64,000 nucleotides of DNA from Bradyrhizobium barranii subsp. barranii (GCF_017565645.3 NZ_CP086136.1:7795501-7859500), one strand, 5' to 3'; counted from the first letter of the stretch, positions 23,872-33,663 are shown. Translations and numbers: made by a program. Notes: generated by a model from the letters alone, not told the origin.

Positions 23872-25510
23872 ACTCACTTTTGATGCAGTTTGGGGGATGC
23901 GTGGCGCTTTGATTGGAGGAGAATCAACGCCATGCAGCAAGCACTCCACCGCTCCAGTCTGGTGCCGCGTGGGTTTGTTGTAGAGAGTGCGTACTACGAA
24001 GGTGATAAGGCCGTGATTGAGATCCGGGCGTCCGGAAGCGTCGGTCTGTGTCCCTTGTGCGGAACAGTTTCTCGGCGTGTCCATAGCCGGTATCGGCGAC
24101 GCGTGACTGACCTCCCGCTTTCGGGGCGGATCGTACAGCTCCTGGTGGTCGCCCGCCGCTTCCGCTGCGACGCCGTCCTGTGCGGGCGCCAAATCTTTAC
24201 TGAGCGCTTCGACGAAGGGGTGCTGGCTCCATCAGCGCGACGCACGGCGAGGCTGGACTCCATTGTCCATCACCTCGGTCTGGCTCTTGGCGGACGACCG
24301 GCGGCAGGCTTCGCAAAACGGCTGATGCTGCCGGTGAGCAAGGATACGCTCCTTCGCGTGGTTCGACGCCGTAGCCGTCCGCCGGCTGACCCGCTCAGGA
24401 TTATCGGCATTGATGATTGGGCCTGGCGGCGCAATCACCGATACGCCAGCATCATCTGCAACCTGGAAAGGCGCCGGGTGGTCACCCTGCTGCCGGACCG
24501 TGAGCCCTCGACCGCCCAGGCCTGGCTCGCCGCCCATCCCACGATCGCGATCGTCGCCCGCGACCGCGGCGGAGGATATGGCGAAGCCGCAGCAAAGGCC
24601 CTGCCGCACGCGGTACAGGTCGCAGATCGTTGGCATTTGATGGAGAACGCCAGCCGGGCCTACCTCGATGCCGTCCGAAAATCGATGCGCCAGATCCGCA
24701 GCGCAATCGGAGCAACTACGATCAATCCCGAGCTGCTAACAGCTGCGGAGCGTCTCCAATATGAGGGCTATCTCCGGCGCGAGGAGGCTAACGCGACCAT
24801 CTTGAGCCTGTCGAAAGGTGGGACGCCGATCAAGCAGATAGTGCGCCAGACGGGCCACAGCAGGGGGCTGGTGCGACAGGTGATCCGCGGCGAACGCCAT
24901 GATGTCTTCCGGACCCGGGAGAGCTCTCTCGATCAGCACCTGCCATGGCTCGACGACCAATGGGCAGCCGGTTGCCGAAACGGCGCTGAACTTTGGCGCC
25001 GCTTACGGGCGCGCGGTTTCCGAGGCTCCCTTCGTGTTGTCGGCGAGTGGACGACTCGTAGACGGCGGGCCGAAAAGACTGATGTCGAAACCCTTCATCG
25101 GATTCCATCGGCCAGAACGATCGCTCGTCTCATGACCGTCGGACGGGATACGCTATCGAAGGCAGAGACGGTGACCGTCGCTGCGGTAGAAGCTGGCGTG
25201 CCACCCTTGGTCGAGGCACGCGAGATCATCGCCGAATTCCACCTGATGATCCGACGCAAGACCGAGGCGGGCCTCGTCCCATGGATCGAGCGCGCTCGCG
25301 CCAGTCTTGTTGCATCGTTCGCCCGCGGCGTAACGAACGATGAAGCGGCGGTTCGGGCGGCGATCACCTCGCCCTGGTCCAACGGACAGACTGAGGGGCA
25401 GATCACGCGCCTCAAGCTCGTCAGACGCCAAATGTACGGCCGTGGCAAAATCGATCTGCTTCAAGCCAGACTAATCGGCGCAGAATAAACCCAGCTGCAC
25501 CAAAACTGAT
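23872..25510 (+). mobile_element. ISL3-family element
   Basis: Imperfect terminal inverted repeats: left TCACTTTTGATGCAG and right (reverse-complemented) TCAGTTTTGGTGCAG. It contains one transposase gene. No target duplication is seen, and the right end lies 4 bp from the next element. Confidence 0.65.
23890..25488 (+). CDS. ISL3-family transposase
   Basis: Up to 532 residues; the family start is probably ATG 23932 (MQQALHRSSLVPRGF). N-terminal zinc-finger with CPLCGTVSRRVHSRYRRRVT, then a helix-turn-helix region, and the catalytic domain beginning IIGIDDWAWRRNHRYASIIC, with REPSTAQAWLAAHP, VARDRGGGYGEAAAKALPHA and VADRWHLMENASRAYL, a classic ISL3 pattern. The C-terminal SPWSNGQTEGQITRLKLVRR holds the final acidic residue. 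Full length, probably active. Confidence 0.92.
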   Translation: MGDAWRFDWRRINAMQQALHRSSLVPRGFVVESAYYEGDKAVIEIRASGSVGLCPLCGTVSRRVHSRYRRRVTDLPLSGRIVQLLVVARRFRCDAVLCGRQIFTERFDEGVLAPSARRTARLDSIVHHLGLALGGRPAAGFAKRLMLPVSKDTLLRVVRRRSRPPADPLRIIGIDDWAWRRNHRYASIICNLERRRVVTLLPDREPSTAQAWLAAHPTIAIVARDRGGGYGEAAAKALPHAVQVADRWHLMENASRAYLDAVRKSMRQIRSAIGATTINPELLTAAERLQYEGYLRREEANATILSLSKGGTPIKQIVRQTGHSRGLVRQVIRGERHDVFRTRESSLDQHLPWLDDQWAAGCRNGAELWRRLRARGFRGSLRVVGEWTTRRRRAEKTDVETLHRIPSARTIARLMTVGRDTLSKAETVTVAAVEAGVPPLVEAREIIAEFHLMIRRKTEAGLVPWIERARASLVASFARGVTNDEAAVRAAITSPWSNGQTEGQITRLKLVRRQMYGRGKIDLLQARLIGAE

Positions 25511-25593
25511 GGTGTGGAACGGCCCTTCGAACCGGCTTTAAAAGTGCCTAACGTGGTCGCGTAGAGAGGGCGCCACAAAGGAAGGACCATTCC

Positions 25594-26625
25594 ATGGAGA
25601 CGATTATCACGGTGGGTTTGGATTTGGCCAAATCGATCTTTCAAGTTCACGGCATCGCCGAAAACGGGAAAGTCCTGGTCCGTCGCACATTGCGGCGATC
25701 GCAGGTTCTGCCCTTCTTTCGGAGCCTTCCAGCTTGCTTGGTAGGGATGGAGGCCTGCGGGACGGCCCATTACTGGGCGAACGCGATCAGCGAATTCGGC
25801 CACACCGTCCGCTTGATGCCGCCTGCCTATGTGAAAGCTTACGTCAAGCGAAACAAGACCGACGCAGCCGATGCAGAGGCGATCTGCGAAGCCGTGTCGC
25901 GCCCGACAATGCGCTTCGTGCCCGTCAAATCACCTGAGGAGCAAGCTGCCGGGATGGTTTTGAAGACCCGAGAGTTACTTGTTCGTCAGCGAAGCCAGAC
26001 TGCGAATGCTATGCGTGCCCACATGGCGGAGCTCGGGATCATTGCCGCGACCGGCATGACCAGCATTGCCAAGCTCGTTGCCGTACTGCGCGACGATCAA
26101 GACAGACGCCTCCCTGCTTCGGCTCGAGCCGCGCTTCTGGAGATGGCCGAGCAAATCGAAAGCCTGACAACACGGATCGATATGCTCGACACCAAAATTG
26201 TCGCGGCCGTGAAGGCCGATGATGCCGCCCGTCGTCTGACGACCATTCCTGGCGTAGGCCCTATTATCGCCGCGACTGTTCGCGCCGTCGTCCAGGATCC
26301 GGCAGCCTTCCGAACAGGGCGGGATTTGGCCGCCTGGATCGGCATCACCCCAAGGGCGAACTCCAGCGGAGGGAAAGAGCGGCTCGGCAAGATCTCGAAG
26401 CAGGGCAACAAGCAGTTGCGAACTTTACTGATTGTTGGTGCGACGTCGATCCTCAAGCAGGCCCGCAGAGGCGTGAAGCTACCTGCCTGGGTCGTATCCA
26501 TAATTGCGCGCCGTCCCTATAAGGTGGCCGCAGTGGCACTTGCGAACAAGATGGCGCGCATCATATGGGCGCTTCTCGTCAAGGGCGGAACCTATCAATC
26601 ACCGACGACGCCGGTGACGGCTTAA
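25594..26625 (+). CDS. IS110/IS1111-family transposase (copy b)
   Basis: A 343-residue transposase with GLDLAKSIFQVHGIAENGKV, VGMEACGTAHYWANAI and KRNKTDAADAEAICEAVSRP in the DEDD domain, then LTTIPGVGPIIAATVRAVVQ and DLAAWIGITPRANSSGGKER around the catalytic serine. The inverted repeats of the element and a long downstream non-coding region place it in the IS1111 subgroup, whose guide RNA lies behind the gene. Confidence 0.92.
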   Translation: METIITVGLDLAKSIFQVHGIAENGKVLVRRTLRRSQVLPFFRSLPACLVGMEACGTAHYWANAISEFGHTVRLMPPAYVKAYVKRNKTDAADAEAICEAVSRPTMRFVPVKSPEEQAAGMVLKTRELLVRQRSQTANAMRAHMAELGIIAATGMTSIAKLVAVLRDDQDRRLPASARAALLEMAEQIESLTTRIDMLDTKIVAAVKADDAARRLTTIPGVGPIIAATVRAVVQDPAAFRTGRDLAAWIGITPRANSSGGKERLGKISKQGNKQLRTLLIVGATSILKQARRGVKLPAWVVSIIARRPYKVAAVALANKMARIIWALLVKGGTYQSPTTPVTA

Positions 26626-26871
26626 TCCACAATTCCCAGCGCCTTGGCGTTGGGATAAAGCGGCAAGGTGCCAAAGCGTGATGAACCCGAGGGGCGATAC
26701 CCCGATGCCGATCAGACCGTCTGACGCAGTGCGCGACTGAGCGCGTAAAATTGATTAGGCGACCGGCATCGCGGATCTCATCGTGGCCAGCGGTCAATGA
26801 CCGTGCGGATAGGCCGGACATATGACTGCACCGTCCGACGGTGATACACGCTGAAAAATACCTTGCTAACC
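26626..26871 (+). ncRNA. Candidate bridge (seek) RNA region of the IS1111-type element
   Basis: The 246-bp non-coding region between transposase stop and right inverted repeat is the expected location of the guide RNA in this subgroup. I did not fold it; the assignment rests on position and family knowledge only. Confidence 0.4.
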
Positions 26872-26918
26872 GGGCCGTTCCACATATGCGTCAGAGCCAC
26901 ATTTACAGGCCGATTGAC

Positions 26919-27026
26919 ACTATGCGGCGTCTTGCGCGCATTGTTCGGGGACATTTTGAGCTTGTTGAGCGGTATGAAAACTTCCGTTCCGCTCGCGGGA
27001 ATGATTTCAACTGATTTGACCGACAT
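26919..27026 (-). pseudogene. N-terminal fragment of a ParB/RepB-type partition protein
   Basis: ATG 27026 encodes SVKSVEIIPASGTEVFIPLN and KLKMSPNNARKTPHS, a close match to the start of plasmid-type ParB nucleases, and then unrelated sequence. The break lies 36 bp from the right end of the IS1111-type element, so the rest was probably lost in a rearrangement linked to it. It hints at a plasmid or integrative-element origin of this segment. Confidence 0.6.
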
Positions 27027-27565
27027 GATCATTCTTCCTTTTGCTTCCATGGGTGCAGCGCGCACTCCGCGCCTGCGCCCCTGCCCGTCGGCGAGACCGG
27101 GGGTAGCAAGTGCCAGGGCGACCCGAGCGGAGGGGACTCCCCACCTTTTGCAAGAGCCATTTTCTCGCAAGTTCGGCCAAACATTTGCAGCTTCCCGTTC
27201 TCACCTTTTGGGCAGGGTGAAGAGCGCAACATCGCGCTCGAAGCCCTGCCTCGCGGCGAGCAGCGGGTGTGCAAGCGGAGCGAGTGCCTTCGCGGGGAAC
27301 CGGCTGCAGGGAGCGTGGATATCTGTCGCCGATCGCGTCAGTCAGAAGCGACCGAAGCTGGGCGGAAAGCACTCCGCAGCGCGCTGAGGGCGGAGCCCTA
27401 AGCCTTCGCCGCGCGAGCGCAGCGACGCGCAAAACAACGCCGGCACGGCGACAACACTCATAAGTGCCATCGCTCGCTGATGTGAAGAACGACTGGTTAC
27501 ATCCGGGCCTGTCGTCGTCGCGACGCTACGCAATTTGGAAGGTTCGCGTCTCGCCGACGGCAGGA
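27027..27565. other. Unassigned stretch upstream of the parB fragment
   Basis: No convincing gene. Several frames on both strands are Arg/Ser-rich and overlapping. It probably holds the old leader and promoter of the parB gene. Confidence 0.4.
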
Positions 27566-28810
27566 TCAGGCCGCCGCGGACTGCGGCGGTCGGCCGTTGT
27601 CGAAGAGTTCGCCGGTCCTGAGCATGGCACAAGCAACGCCAATCAACCTGCTGCCGATTGATCGGAGCGCGCGGGCATGGGAATGTCCACGCTTGCGTAA
27701 GGCGGCATATCGATTGCGTGTTTGGAAGTCATGCAGCACCGCAACGCGTGCCCAATGATAGACAGCGGTCCTCAGACGGTGCGGACAAGACTGCCTCATG
27801 ACCACGACAATTTGCTTACCGCTGCGTCTCGTGACGGGCACGACGCCCGATAATCCCCGAAGCGCCTGAGCGTCTCGACGAACGATCGCATCGTGTCCTT
27901 CGGACAGAAGTGCCGCGAGGACGATCGTTCCGATTCCAGGCATCGACCGCAAGATCTTGGGATCGGCGTGAGGCGCGATGCCGGTCGCTGATGGAAGTTC
28001 GGCCACCGCCGAACACAGGCGCTCGAGTTCCTTCATGGCGAGCTTCATCTGCTGCATAACCAGCCGCAGACGGCCTAGAATGAGCTCGCAATGCGCCACG
28101 CAGGCTTCCGTGACACCGGATGCAACAGATATCGGTGTGCTGCGGAGATGATTGAGCAAGGTGTCCGCAGTCCACCTCTTTACCCTGCTCTCCTTAAGGC
28201 GCCTTGCGATCGTCGACGTCCTCACGGCCCGCGCCCTCGTCGGTGTGGGGATCAGATCCCAAAGATCCAAAATCCACTGCTGCGACCAGTCTTCCGCGAG
28301 CTCGAGCATTTGCGGGAAATAGCGCCAGAGCTGATGACGAAAGCGGTTGGCCAGGCGATTGCGTTCGGCGGACAAGTCCTCCATCATGCGCGACCACTCA
28401 CGTAGCTGAATGATCGTCGGATGCACTGGCTCCAGGAATCGATAGAAACGGCTATCGGTCCGCAGAGCATCAGCGAGCACGAAAGCGTCGAGCCGATCAT
28501 CCTTGGCGCCTGCCATGGTGAAGCGATCTCGAAATCGATCAAGCTGCTTTGGATTTAGCGCATGAACCAGGAAACCCGAATCCATCAGGCTCTCGACGAC
28601 GGGCCCGTGCGGGACCTCGATGCCAATCGCGATCCGGCCTGGCTCGGCACCCGTCGTGCGCTGAATCCAGTCTGCCAGTTCAGCCAACCCGTCACCGCTA
28701 TGTTGGAACGAACGATGGCCGAGTTTTGCTCCTTGGGCATCCAAAGCGTAAGCGTAGTGTGTCGCCGATGCCCAATCGACACCCACGTAGGCAGCTATGT
28801 CTTCATTCAT
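27566..28810 (-). CDS. IS110-family transposase (copy c)
   Basis: A 414-residue transposase: AYVGVDWASATHYAYALDAQ, IAIGIEVPHGPVVESLMDSG and AGAKDDRLDAFVLADALRTD form the DEDD domain. A longer middle helical region than in the other copies follows, then LRSMPGIGTIVLAALLSEGH and LRGLSGVVPVTRRSGKQIVV. Complete and possibly active. It represents a different lineage from copies a, b and d. Confidence 0.92.
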   Translation of the reverse strand: MNEDIAAYVGVDWASATHYAYALDAQGAKLGHRSFQHSGDGLAELADWIQRTTGAEPGRIAIGIEVPHGPVVESLMDSGFLVHALNPKQLDRFRDRFTMAGAKDDRLDAFVLADALRTDSRFYRFLEPVHPTIIQLREWSRMMEDLSAERNRLANRFRHQLWRYFPQMLELAEDWSQQWILDLWDLIPTPTRARAVRTSTIARRLKESRVKRWTADTLLNHLRSTPISVASGVTEACVAHCELILGRLRLVMQQMKLAMKELERLCSAVAELPSATGIAPHADPKILRSMPGIGTIVLAALLSEGHDAIVRRDAQALRGLSGVVPVTRRSGKQIVVVMRQSCPHRLRTAVYHWARVAVLHDFQTRNRYAALRKRGHSHARALRSIGSRLIGVACAMLRTGELFDNGRPPQSAAA

Positions 28811-29473
28811 TCCCTTCCCTCCTTCGCAGTCGGGCAGCTGCGATCTTCGCCGGCCCTGTTCTGGCGCTCAAAGGCGCAACTCCCCACGGGGCGTCGAACG
28901 CAGCTCATCCGTCGGGGCACTCGTCCCCTCTGGGCGCTCACGGCGCAGGATCGCCAGGTGGCTCCCAACGAATCAGCCCGTAGGCCAACGATAGCCCCGT
29001 GAGGAGCATTTTGATTGGAACAGGGATCGCCCGCCCGCAAGGGCCGCTCGCAAGAGCGGGTCTGCACGGGCGCATGTGAGCCGTTCGAGAGATTGCAGAC
29101 CTTTTGAAAGCACGGAAGACCGGGGAGACCGCTCGGGTCGGCGCCGGCGCCAGCCGGCGCTTTACCCTGGCACGCGCGAGGGGCGGAGCCCATTCCATGT
29201 CCTTTTGCAAGGAGAAAGACGCGGAGCGTCCATCACCGCACGAGAGGTGCGGCGTTGAGCACGATCAAGGTGATGCTGTCAGGTCGGGAGCAGAACGACG
29301 ATGGCGACGGTCGATCAATCTTCCATTCGCGGGTCGAGACCGCATGACCGTTTTCCGTCGCAGGCCTACCTCGGACTTAGAACGGGCGTCGGGGTGAACC
29401 GGCCCAATGGGCTCTCGAGGGTTGCCTTGACCGAGTGTCCCGCTCCCGGCCAAACAGGCCGGCGCGAATTTGA
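28811..29473. other. Non-coding stretch upstream of IS110 copy c, possible bridge RNA
   Basis: In the classical IS110 subgroup the bridge RNA lies upstream of the transposase gene. The first 180 bp here contain several short inverted repeats (for example AGGGGACGAGTGCCCC on the minus strand). The rest holds no convincing gene. Confidence 0.35.
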
Positions 29474-30589
29474 CTACGTTGTCGCCGGCTTCACCTCTCG
29501 GCCGATCGCCCAGATAAAGCCGCAGAGCTCTCGCGCGATTGCTGCCACGACGACGGTAGGCTTCTTTCCAGCGGCGCTCAGCGTCCGATATCGTTTGCAG
29601 AGCCGGAGCTGCGCCTTCCATGCAATATCCCGGACTGCTTTTGGAAGACGTACGATCACTTCAGCCTTCTCTTTCGCGACACGAGGCGGATAACGATAGC
29701 TCCAGGCGGCCTCGACGAGCATGCGCCGAGCCTCGGTGTTGCCAGTCTTAGTAATACCGCCACGACGGATCCGTTCACCACTCGACTGCTCCGAAGGCAT
29801 CGGGCCGAGATAAGCCATCAAATGGCGAGCACTCTCGAAGCGGGCCAGATCACCGATCGCCGCGACAAACGTTGCAAATGAGATAAAATCAAGCCCTCGC
29901 AACGCGCTTAGCGCTTCCACGAGAGGTCCCATCGTCCAATCGGCAGCTATGGCGCTGATGCGGCCGACGAGTTGGTCGCGCCGTTCCAGGGTTGTCAAAA
30001 CTGCTTCTAGATAGTCCTGGAAGACAATCTGGTGCGCGGGCTGATCGAATGTCTGGCCTGCAAGCCACGAGCGGTGTCGTTGAGTCCAGTGTTTGCCGGT
30101 ATCGTAGGCGCGGCCGTGGCGCAGCAAAAATGCCAGCAATTGCTGTCGCGCCCGCATGAGGTGCATCGATGCGTCTATCCGAGCCCGGATGAGATCACGC
30201 ATGGCCTCATGTCCCTCGTCTGGGACCCATACCCGCGTGAGGTCGCCAGAGCGGTGCAAAATTGCCAGCTTCTGGGAGTCGCGGCGATCAGTCTTGATCC
30301 GTTCCCTCGGCTTGCGCGGGATCATGGATGTTGCGGCGACAGTGCAACCGTGTCCCAGCGTGTTCAGCTGGCGATAGATGACATAGCCGCAAAAGCCAGC
30401 TTCGTAACAGAACTCCAGTCGATGGCCGTCCTTGGGCAAGCGTTTGCTCAGCTTGGATAGCGCTGCCGGCGTGTTTGGTACGGCTCCGATGAAATTGACC
30501 GCTCCTTCGCGTCCGTCTTCTGCCACCGTTACCGAAATGCTGACTTTGTGAACGTCGAGCCCTACGTAAAGAACCTTCTGCATCTGCAC
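29474..30589 (-). CDS. IS110-family transposase (copy d)
   Basis: A 371-residue transposase with KVLYVGLDVHKVSISVTVAE, LEFCYEAGFCGYVIYRQL and RIKTDRRDSQKLAILHRSGD in the DEDD domain, followed by LSALRGLDFISFATFVAAIG and HLMAYLGPMPSEQSSGERIR near the serine. Length and motifs are complete. A strong hairpin (30598-30636) lies just upstream of its start. Confidence 0.92.
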   Translation of the reverse strand: MQMQKVLYVGLDVHKVSISVTVAEDGREGAVNFIGAVPNTPAALSKLSKRLPKDGHRLEFCYEAGFCGYVIYRQLNTLGHGCTVAATSMIPRKPRERIKTDRRDSQKLAILHRSGDLTRVWVPDEGHEAMRDLIRARIDASMHLMRARQQLLAFLLRHGRAYDTGKHWTQRHRSWLAGQTFDQPAHQIVFQDYLEAVLTTLERRDQLVGRISAIAADWTMGPLVEALSALRGLDFISFATFVAAIGDLARFESARHLMAYLGPMPSEQSSGERIRRGGITKTGNTEARRMLVEAAWSYRYPPRVAKEKAEVIVRLPKAVRDIAWKAQLRLCKRYRTLSAAGKKPTVVVAAIARELCGFIWAIGREVKPATT

Positions 30590-31268
30590 CCTCCGATGTC
30601 GAGCCGCCGCGCCTTCATACGCGGCGGCGGCTCGACTGTGACGGAGACCGGTGGCGCCGCTATGCTGGCGCTAAAGGACATACGGACTTAGATCTCAAGC
30701 GTCGGAATGTTGAGCAAGTCAACGCAGGCGAGAACAAGAGCAAGAGTGAGAGAATCAAAAGAGGCACCCGCAGGAGGGTCAGCATAGCGCCGACGCGGTA
30801 CGCGGCGGGACCCGGGACCGAGTGCAGTCGCGAGACCGGTTAACAAGGCACCCGCGCGACGGGCAGTGATAGCGGTGCCGCGAAGCGGCAGCCCTTCGTG
30901 CGAGTGCCTCCGGCGAGCGACACATTATATTTGCTTGCGCGAGGGATCGAAGCCGGATGGCCGAGACGCGGACGCGGCTCGGTTCACGAGAGCCAGATGC
31001 GGCGACAGCCGCACGCGTACGAAATCAGGATCAAATAAGACAGCCGCGGAGAGTGAGCCGATCCAAGATTCCATCTTGGGCCCTCGAAAGATTTCGTCGC
31101 ATCTCAAGACAATGTGAGCCGCCTGATCGAGTTTGATTCCTCTTGCGTGATCGCATTCCTACAAGGCGGCAGCTTGATCTCCGTGCCGGTGCTTGCAGTT
31201 GCGCCAGCCGACGAAAGTGCGATCTTCCAATTGCCTTGGCACGGTGCTGTCACGACTGGATAATTCTG
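30590..31268. other. Non-coding stretch with a strong hairpin, possible bridge RNA of IS110 copy d
   Basis: Minus-strand leader of copy d with the inverted repeat GTCGAGCCGCCG/CGGCGGCTCGAC at 30598-30636. The remainder up to the HTH gene contains no convincing coding frame; the promoter of the integrase operon should lie at its right end. Confidence 0.4.
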
Positions 31269-31544
31269 ATGGATTCTGTTAGGGGGAATATTGGCCAGCG
31301 CCTGGTGTCGCGCGACCAAGCTGCCTCATACTGTGGTCTGTCCGTTAGCACCTTCTCAAACTGGGCAAGGATCGGAAGACTACCTTCCGCACTTTCTGGC
31401 ACATCGCGATGGGACTTGAAAGCGATTGATCTCGCGTTAGACTCGCTGAGCGGATTACCCATCACTCAAACTTCCGACGATGCAGCATCCGCCCTGGACG
31501 AGTGGAGAGCGAAGCGTGCGCGTCAATCTCGAAGGCATACATAA
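31269..31544 (+). CDS. AlpA-like helix-turn-helix protein, partner of the integrase
   Basis: A 91-residue protein from ATG 31269: NIGQRLVSRDQAASYCGLSV, STFSNWARIGRLPSALSGTS and RWDLKAIDLALDSLSGL. This is the MerR/AlpA-type HTH with a wing and a tryptophan, as in excisionases. It overlaps the integrase by about 29 bp, so the two are co-translated. It is the intact counterpart of 1714-1950. Likely helps direct excision or regulates the integrase. Confidence 0.7.
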   Translation: MDSVRGNIGQRLVSRDQAASYCGLSVSTFSNWARIGRLPSALSGTSRWDLKAIDLALDSLSGLPITQTSDDAASALDEWRAKRARQSRRHT

Positions 31545-32538
31545 AGTAAAGGTGACGCTCTCAAGCGGCGAGCCAAAGACGTACTATTACGCCTATCGCG
31601 GCGGTCCCCAGATCAAAGCAGAGCCAGGCACGCCAGACTTTATCCAGCAATACCAAGAGGCGCATTCGAACTTATGGCAGCCTCGGGCCGGCACCTTCGT
31701 GTCAGTCATCGCACGATACAAAGCGGCACCGGAATTCACCAAGATCGCGGCGTCCACCCGCCGTGACTATTTGAGGTACATCAAGCTCATTGAGGATGAA
31801 TTCGCTGACCTGCCGATCGCCGCTCTCGCCGATCACAGGATTCGCGGCGACTTCAAAGGCTGGCGCGACAAATTCGCCAACACGCCGCGCAAGGCTGATC
31901 TCGCCTGGACGGTGTTGGCGCGCATTCTGTCCTTCGCGAAAGATCGCGGCATTATCACCAGCAATCCTTGCGAGCGTGGTGGTCGGCTCTACGTCGCAGA
32001 CCGCCGAGACAAGATCTGGACCGAGCAGGACATTGCCGCAGTTCTATCAGTTGCATCTGAAGAGATCAGGTTGGCGCTGATCTTGGCTTTATGGAGCGGT
32101 CAACGACAAGGCGACCTTTTGCGCTTACCTTGGTCAGCCTACGAGAGCCCTCATATTCGTCTCCGCCAGTCGAAAGGCGGGCGCCGCGTAGTGATGCCTG
32201 CCGGCACTCCCTTGAGAGCTCTGCTCGACACCACGCAGCGTCGGGGACCTCTTATCCTGACGAACACGCTCGGCCGGCCCTGGACTTCCGACGGCTTTCG
32301 AACATCGTGGGCAAAGGCCTGCGAACGGGCGGGCATTGGCGACCTGACGTTTCACGATTTGAGGGGCACCGCAGTGGTTCGGCTGGCGATCGCTGGCGCC
32401 AGCGTACCGCAGATCGCGGCCGTGACCGGCCACTCGTTGAAGGACGTCGAGAGCATTCTGGATGCGCACTATCTTGGTCGCGACATTCAGCTTGCAGAAG
32501 CTGCGGTACTCAAGCTCGAAGCGAGAACAGAACTGTAA
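31516..32538 (+). CDS. int: Tyrosine-type site-specific integrase
   Basis: About 340 residues from GTG 31516 (VRVNLEGIHKVKVTLSSGEP). N-terminal arm-binding domain, SAM-like core-binding domain (TFVSVIARYKAAPEF ... RRDYLRYIKLIEDEFADLPI) and catalytic domain with the Arg in ALWSGQRQGDLLRLPW, HDLRGTAVVRLA for the HxLR box, AVTGHSLKDVESI for the second His, and the tyrosine nucleophile in LDAHYLGRD. All catalytic residues are present, so the enzyme is probably active. Its end lies 61 bp from the 3' end of a tRNA-Lys gene, the likely attachment site. Confidence 0.9.
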   Translation: MRVNLEGIHKVKVTLSSGEPKTYYYAYRGGPQIKAEPGTPDFIQQYQEAHSNLWQPRAGTFVSVIARYKAAPEFTKIAASTRRDYLRYIKLIEDEFADLPIAALADHRIRGDFKGWRDKFANTPRKADLAWTVLARILSFAKDRGIITSNPCERGGRLYVADRRDKIWTEQDIAAVLSVASEEIRLALILALWSGQRQGDLLRLPWSAYESPHIRLRQSKGGRRVVMPAGTPLRALLDTTQRRGPLILTNTLGRPWTSDGFRTSWAKACERAGIGDLTFHDLRGTAVVRLAIAGASVPQIAAVTGHSLKDVESILDAHYLGRDIQLAEAAVLKLEARTEL

Positions 32539-32599
32539 AACGACCTGTAAAACGAGGTCGCCTACTCTACCAAGCCAGATGCTAAGTGCTTGATTTATA

Positions 32600-32675
<76 letters not shown>

Positions 32676-32783
32676 GAAAGGCGGTCAATGCCTTGCGAGG
32701 CCGGTCGTTTAGCAAAGCGATCCGGGTATGGCAAGCGATGTGGCGCATGTTTTCCAAGGTTCTTCCACAGGCCCGAAAATGCG

Positions 32784-32808
32784 AAAAGCCGCTGGATTCC
32801 AGCGGCTT
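32784..32808 (-). terminator. Terminator of the Spy/LTXXQ gene
   Basis: Stem GCCGCTGG/CCAGCGGC followed on the minus strand by TTTTC, about 50 bp after the stop codon. Confidence 0.65.
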
Positions 32809-32855
32809 CGCCAAGGCCAATCCCGGGGTTAATTCCTCGGGAAATACGGGGTGGC

Positions 32856-33464
32856 TCAGAGCCGGCCCTCGCGATCCCGGTCCGGGCCGCCGTCACGGTC
32901 GAAACGGTCGCCGTGGAAGCGGTCCATGCCGCGCTCCATCATGCGGTCCATGCCCCGTTCCATGAAGTGTCGGGACGGGCCGTCCCCACCGCCCCCGAAC
33001 GGGCCACGGTGGCGGGTCAGCACGGCAAGGCGCCGCTTCTGGCCCTCGTCGAGCGTCTTGTAGAGCGGATCGGCGACATCGGCGATCTTCTTCAGGGCGG
33101 CGGAGGTCGCGCCCATGTCCTCGGCGCGCTGGCGCAGGCGGGCGACCGGATCCTCGGGCTTGTCGGCGTTCTTGCTGGCGTCACCCGGGCCGGCATTCAT
33201 CCGCGCGTTGGCGCGGTCGATGCGCAGCTTGGCGAAGTCGCGCACGGCAGCCTCGACCGGCGGCCACAGCTTCTCCTGGTCGGCGTTGAGCTTCAGCCCG
33301 GCATGGACGGCGGCGATCCGCGCGTCGACGAAGGCGGCACGGTCCTCCGGGTTCATGCGGACGTGGCGGAAGTGCTCCATCCACGGGCGATGAAATTGGG
33401 CATAGACCGCGCCCGAGCCGGCGATGCTGAGCACGGCGATGGCGGCGATGGTGAACTTCCTCAT
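32856..33464 (-). CDS. Spy/CpxP-like LTXXQ-motif periplasmic protein
   Basis: About 202 residues from ATG 33464: signal peptide MRKFTIAAIAVLSIAGSGAV with cleavage near VYAQ, then MNPEDRAAFVDARIAAVHAG, LKLNADQEKLWPPVEAAVRD and a second repeat DPLYKTLDEGQKRRLAVLTR, a form of the LTXXQ repeats of Spy-type proteins. The C-terminus is rich in Gly, Arg, Asp and His. Family members bind misfolded proteins or metals in the periplasm under envelope stress. First gene of the core side of the tRNA. Confidence 0.78.
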   Translation of the reverse strand: MRKFTIAAIAVLSIAGSGAVYAQFHRPWMEHFRHVRMNPEDRAAFVDARIAAVHAGLKLNADQEKLWPPVEAAVRDFAKLRIDRANARMNAGPGDASKNADKPEDPVARLRQRAEDMGATSAALKKIADVADPLYKTLDEGQKRRLAVLTRHRGPFGGGGDGPSRHFMERGMDRMMERGMDRFHGDRFDRDGGPDRDREGRL

Positions 33465-33607
33465 ACGGACCTCCTCTGGAAGGATGCCGGTGAGGATGAG
33501 CGCCGGACGGCTGACGCGCAACTTACAACTTGGACAGAGAGAGCGTTCTTACGAAGATGTAACTCCCCTGAATGTCCATTCAGATGCAGACTGAAATGTT
33601 TTGCAAC

Positions 33608-33642
33608 AAAAAGGGCCTCCGCGCAGGCTGCACGGAAGCCCC
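33608..33642 (-). terminator. Terminator of the TRAP binding-protein gene
   Basis: Stem GGGCTTCCG/CGGAGGCCC followed by TTTTTG on the minus strand, 22 bp after the stop. Confidence 0.65.
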
Positions 33643-33663
33643 TTCATTGATGGTCGATCCTGA

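Larger units (their letters stand above)
25515..26882 (+). mobile_element. IS110-family (IS1111 subgroup) element
   Basis: Inverted repeat TGGAACGGCCC at 25515-25525 and 26872-26882, as found in IS1111-type members, with one transposase gene and a 246-bp non-coding region between the gene and the right repeat. Confidence 0.7.

Noticed and set aside
26863..27387. 174-codon plus-strand frame
   Set aside because: Runs antisense through the parB fragment and its leader; composition of a chance frame.
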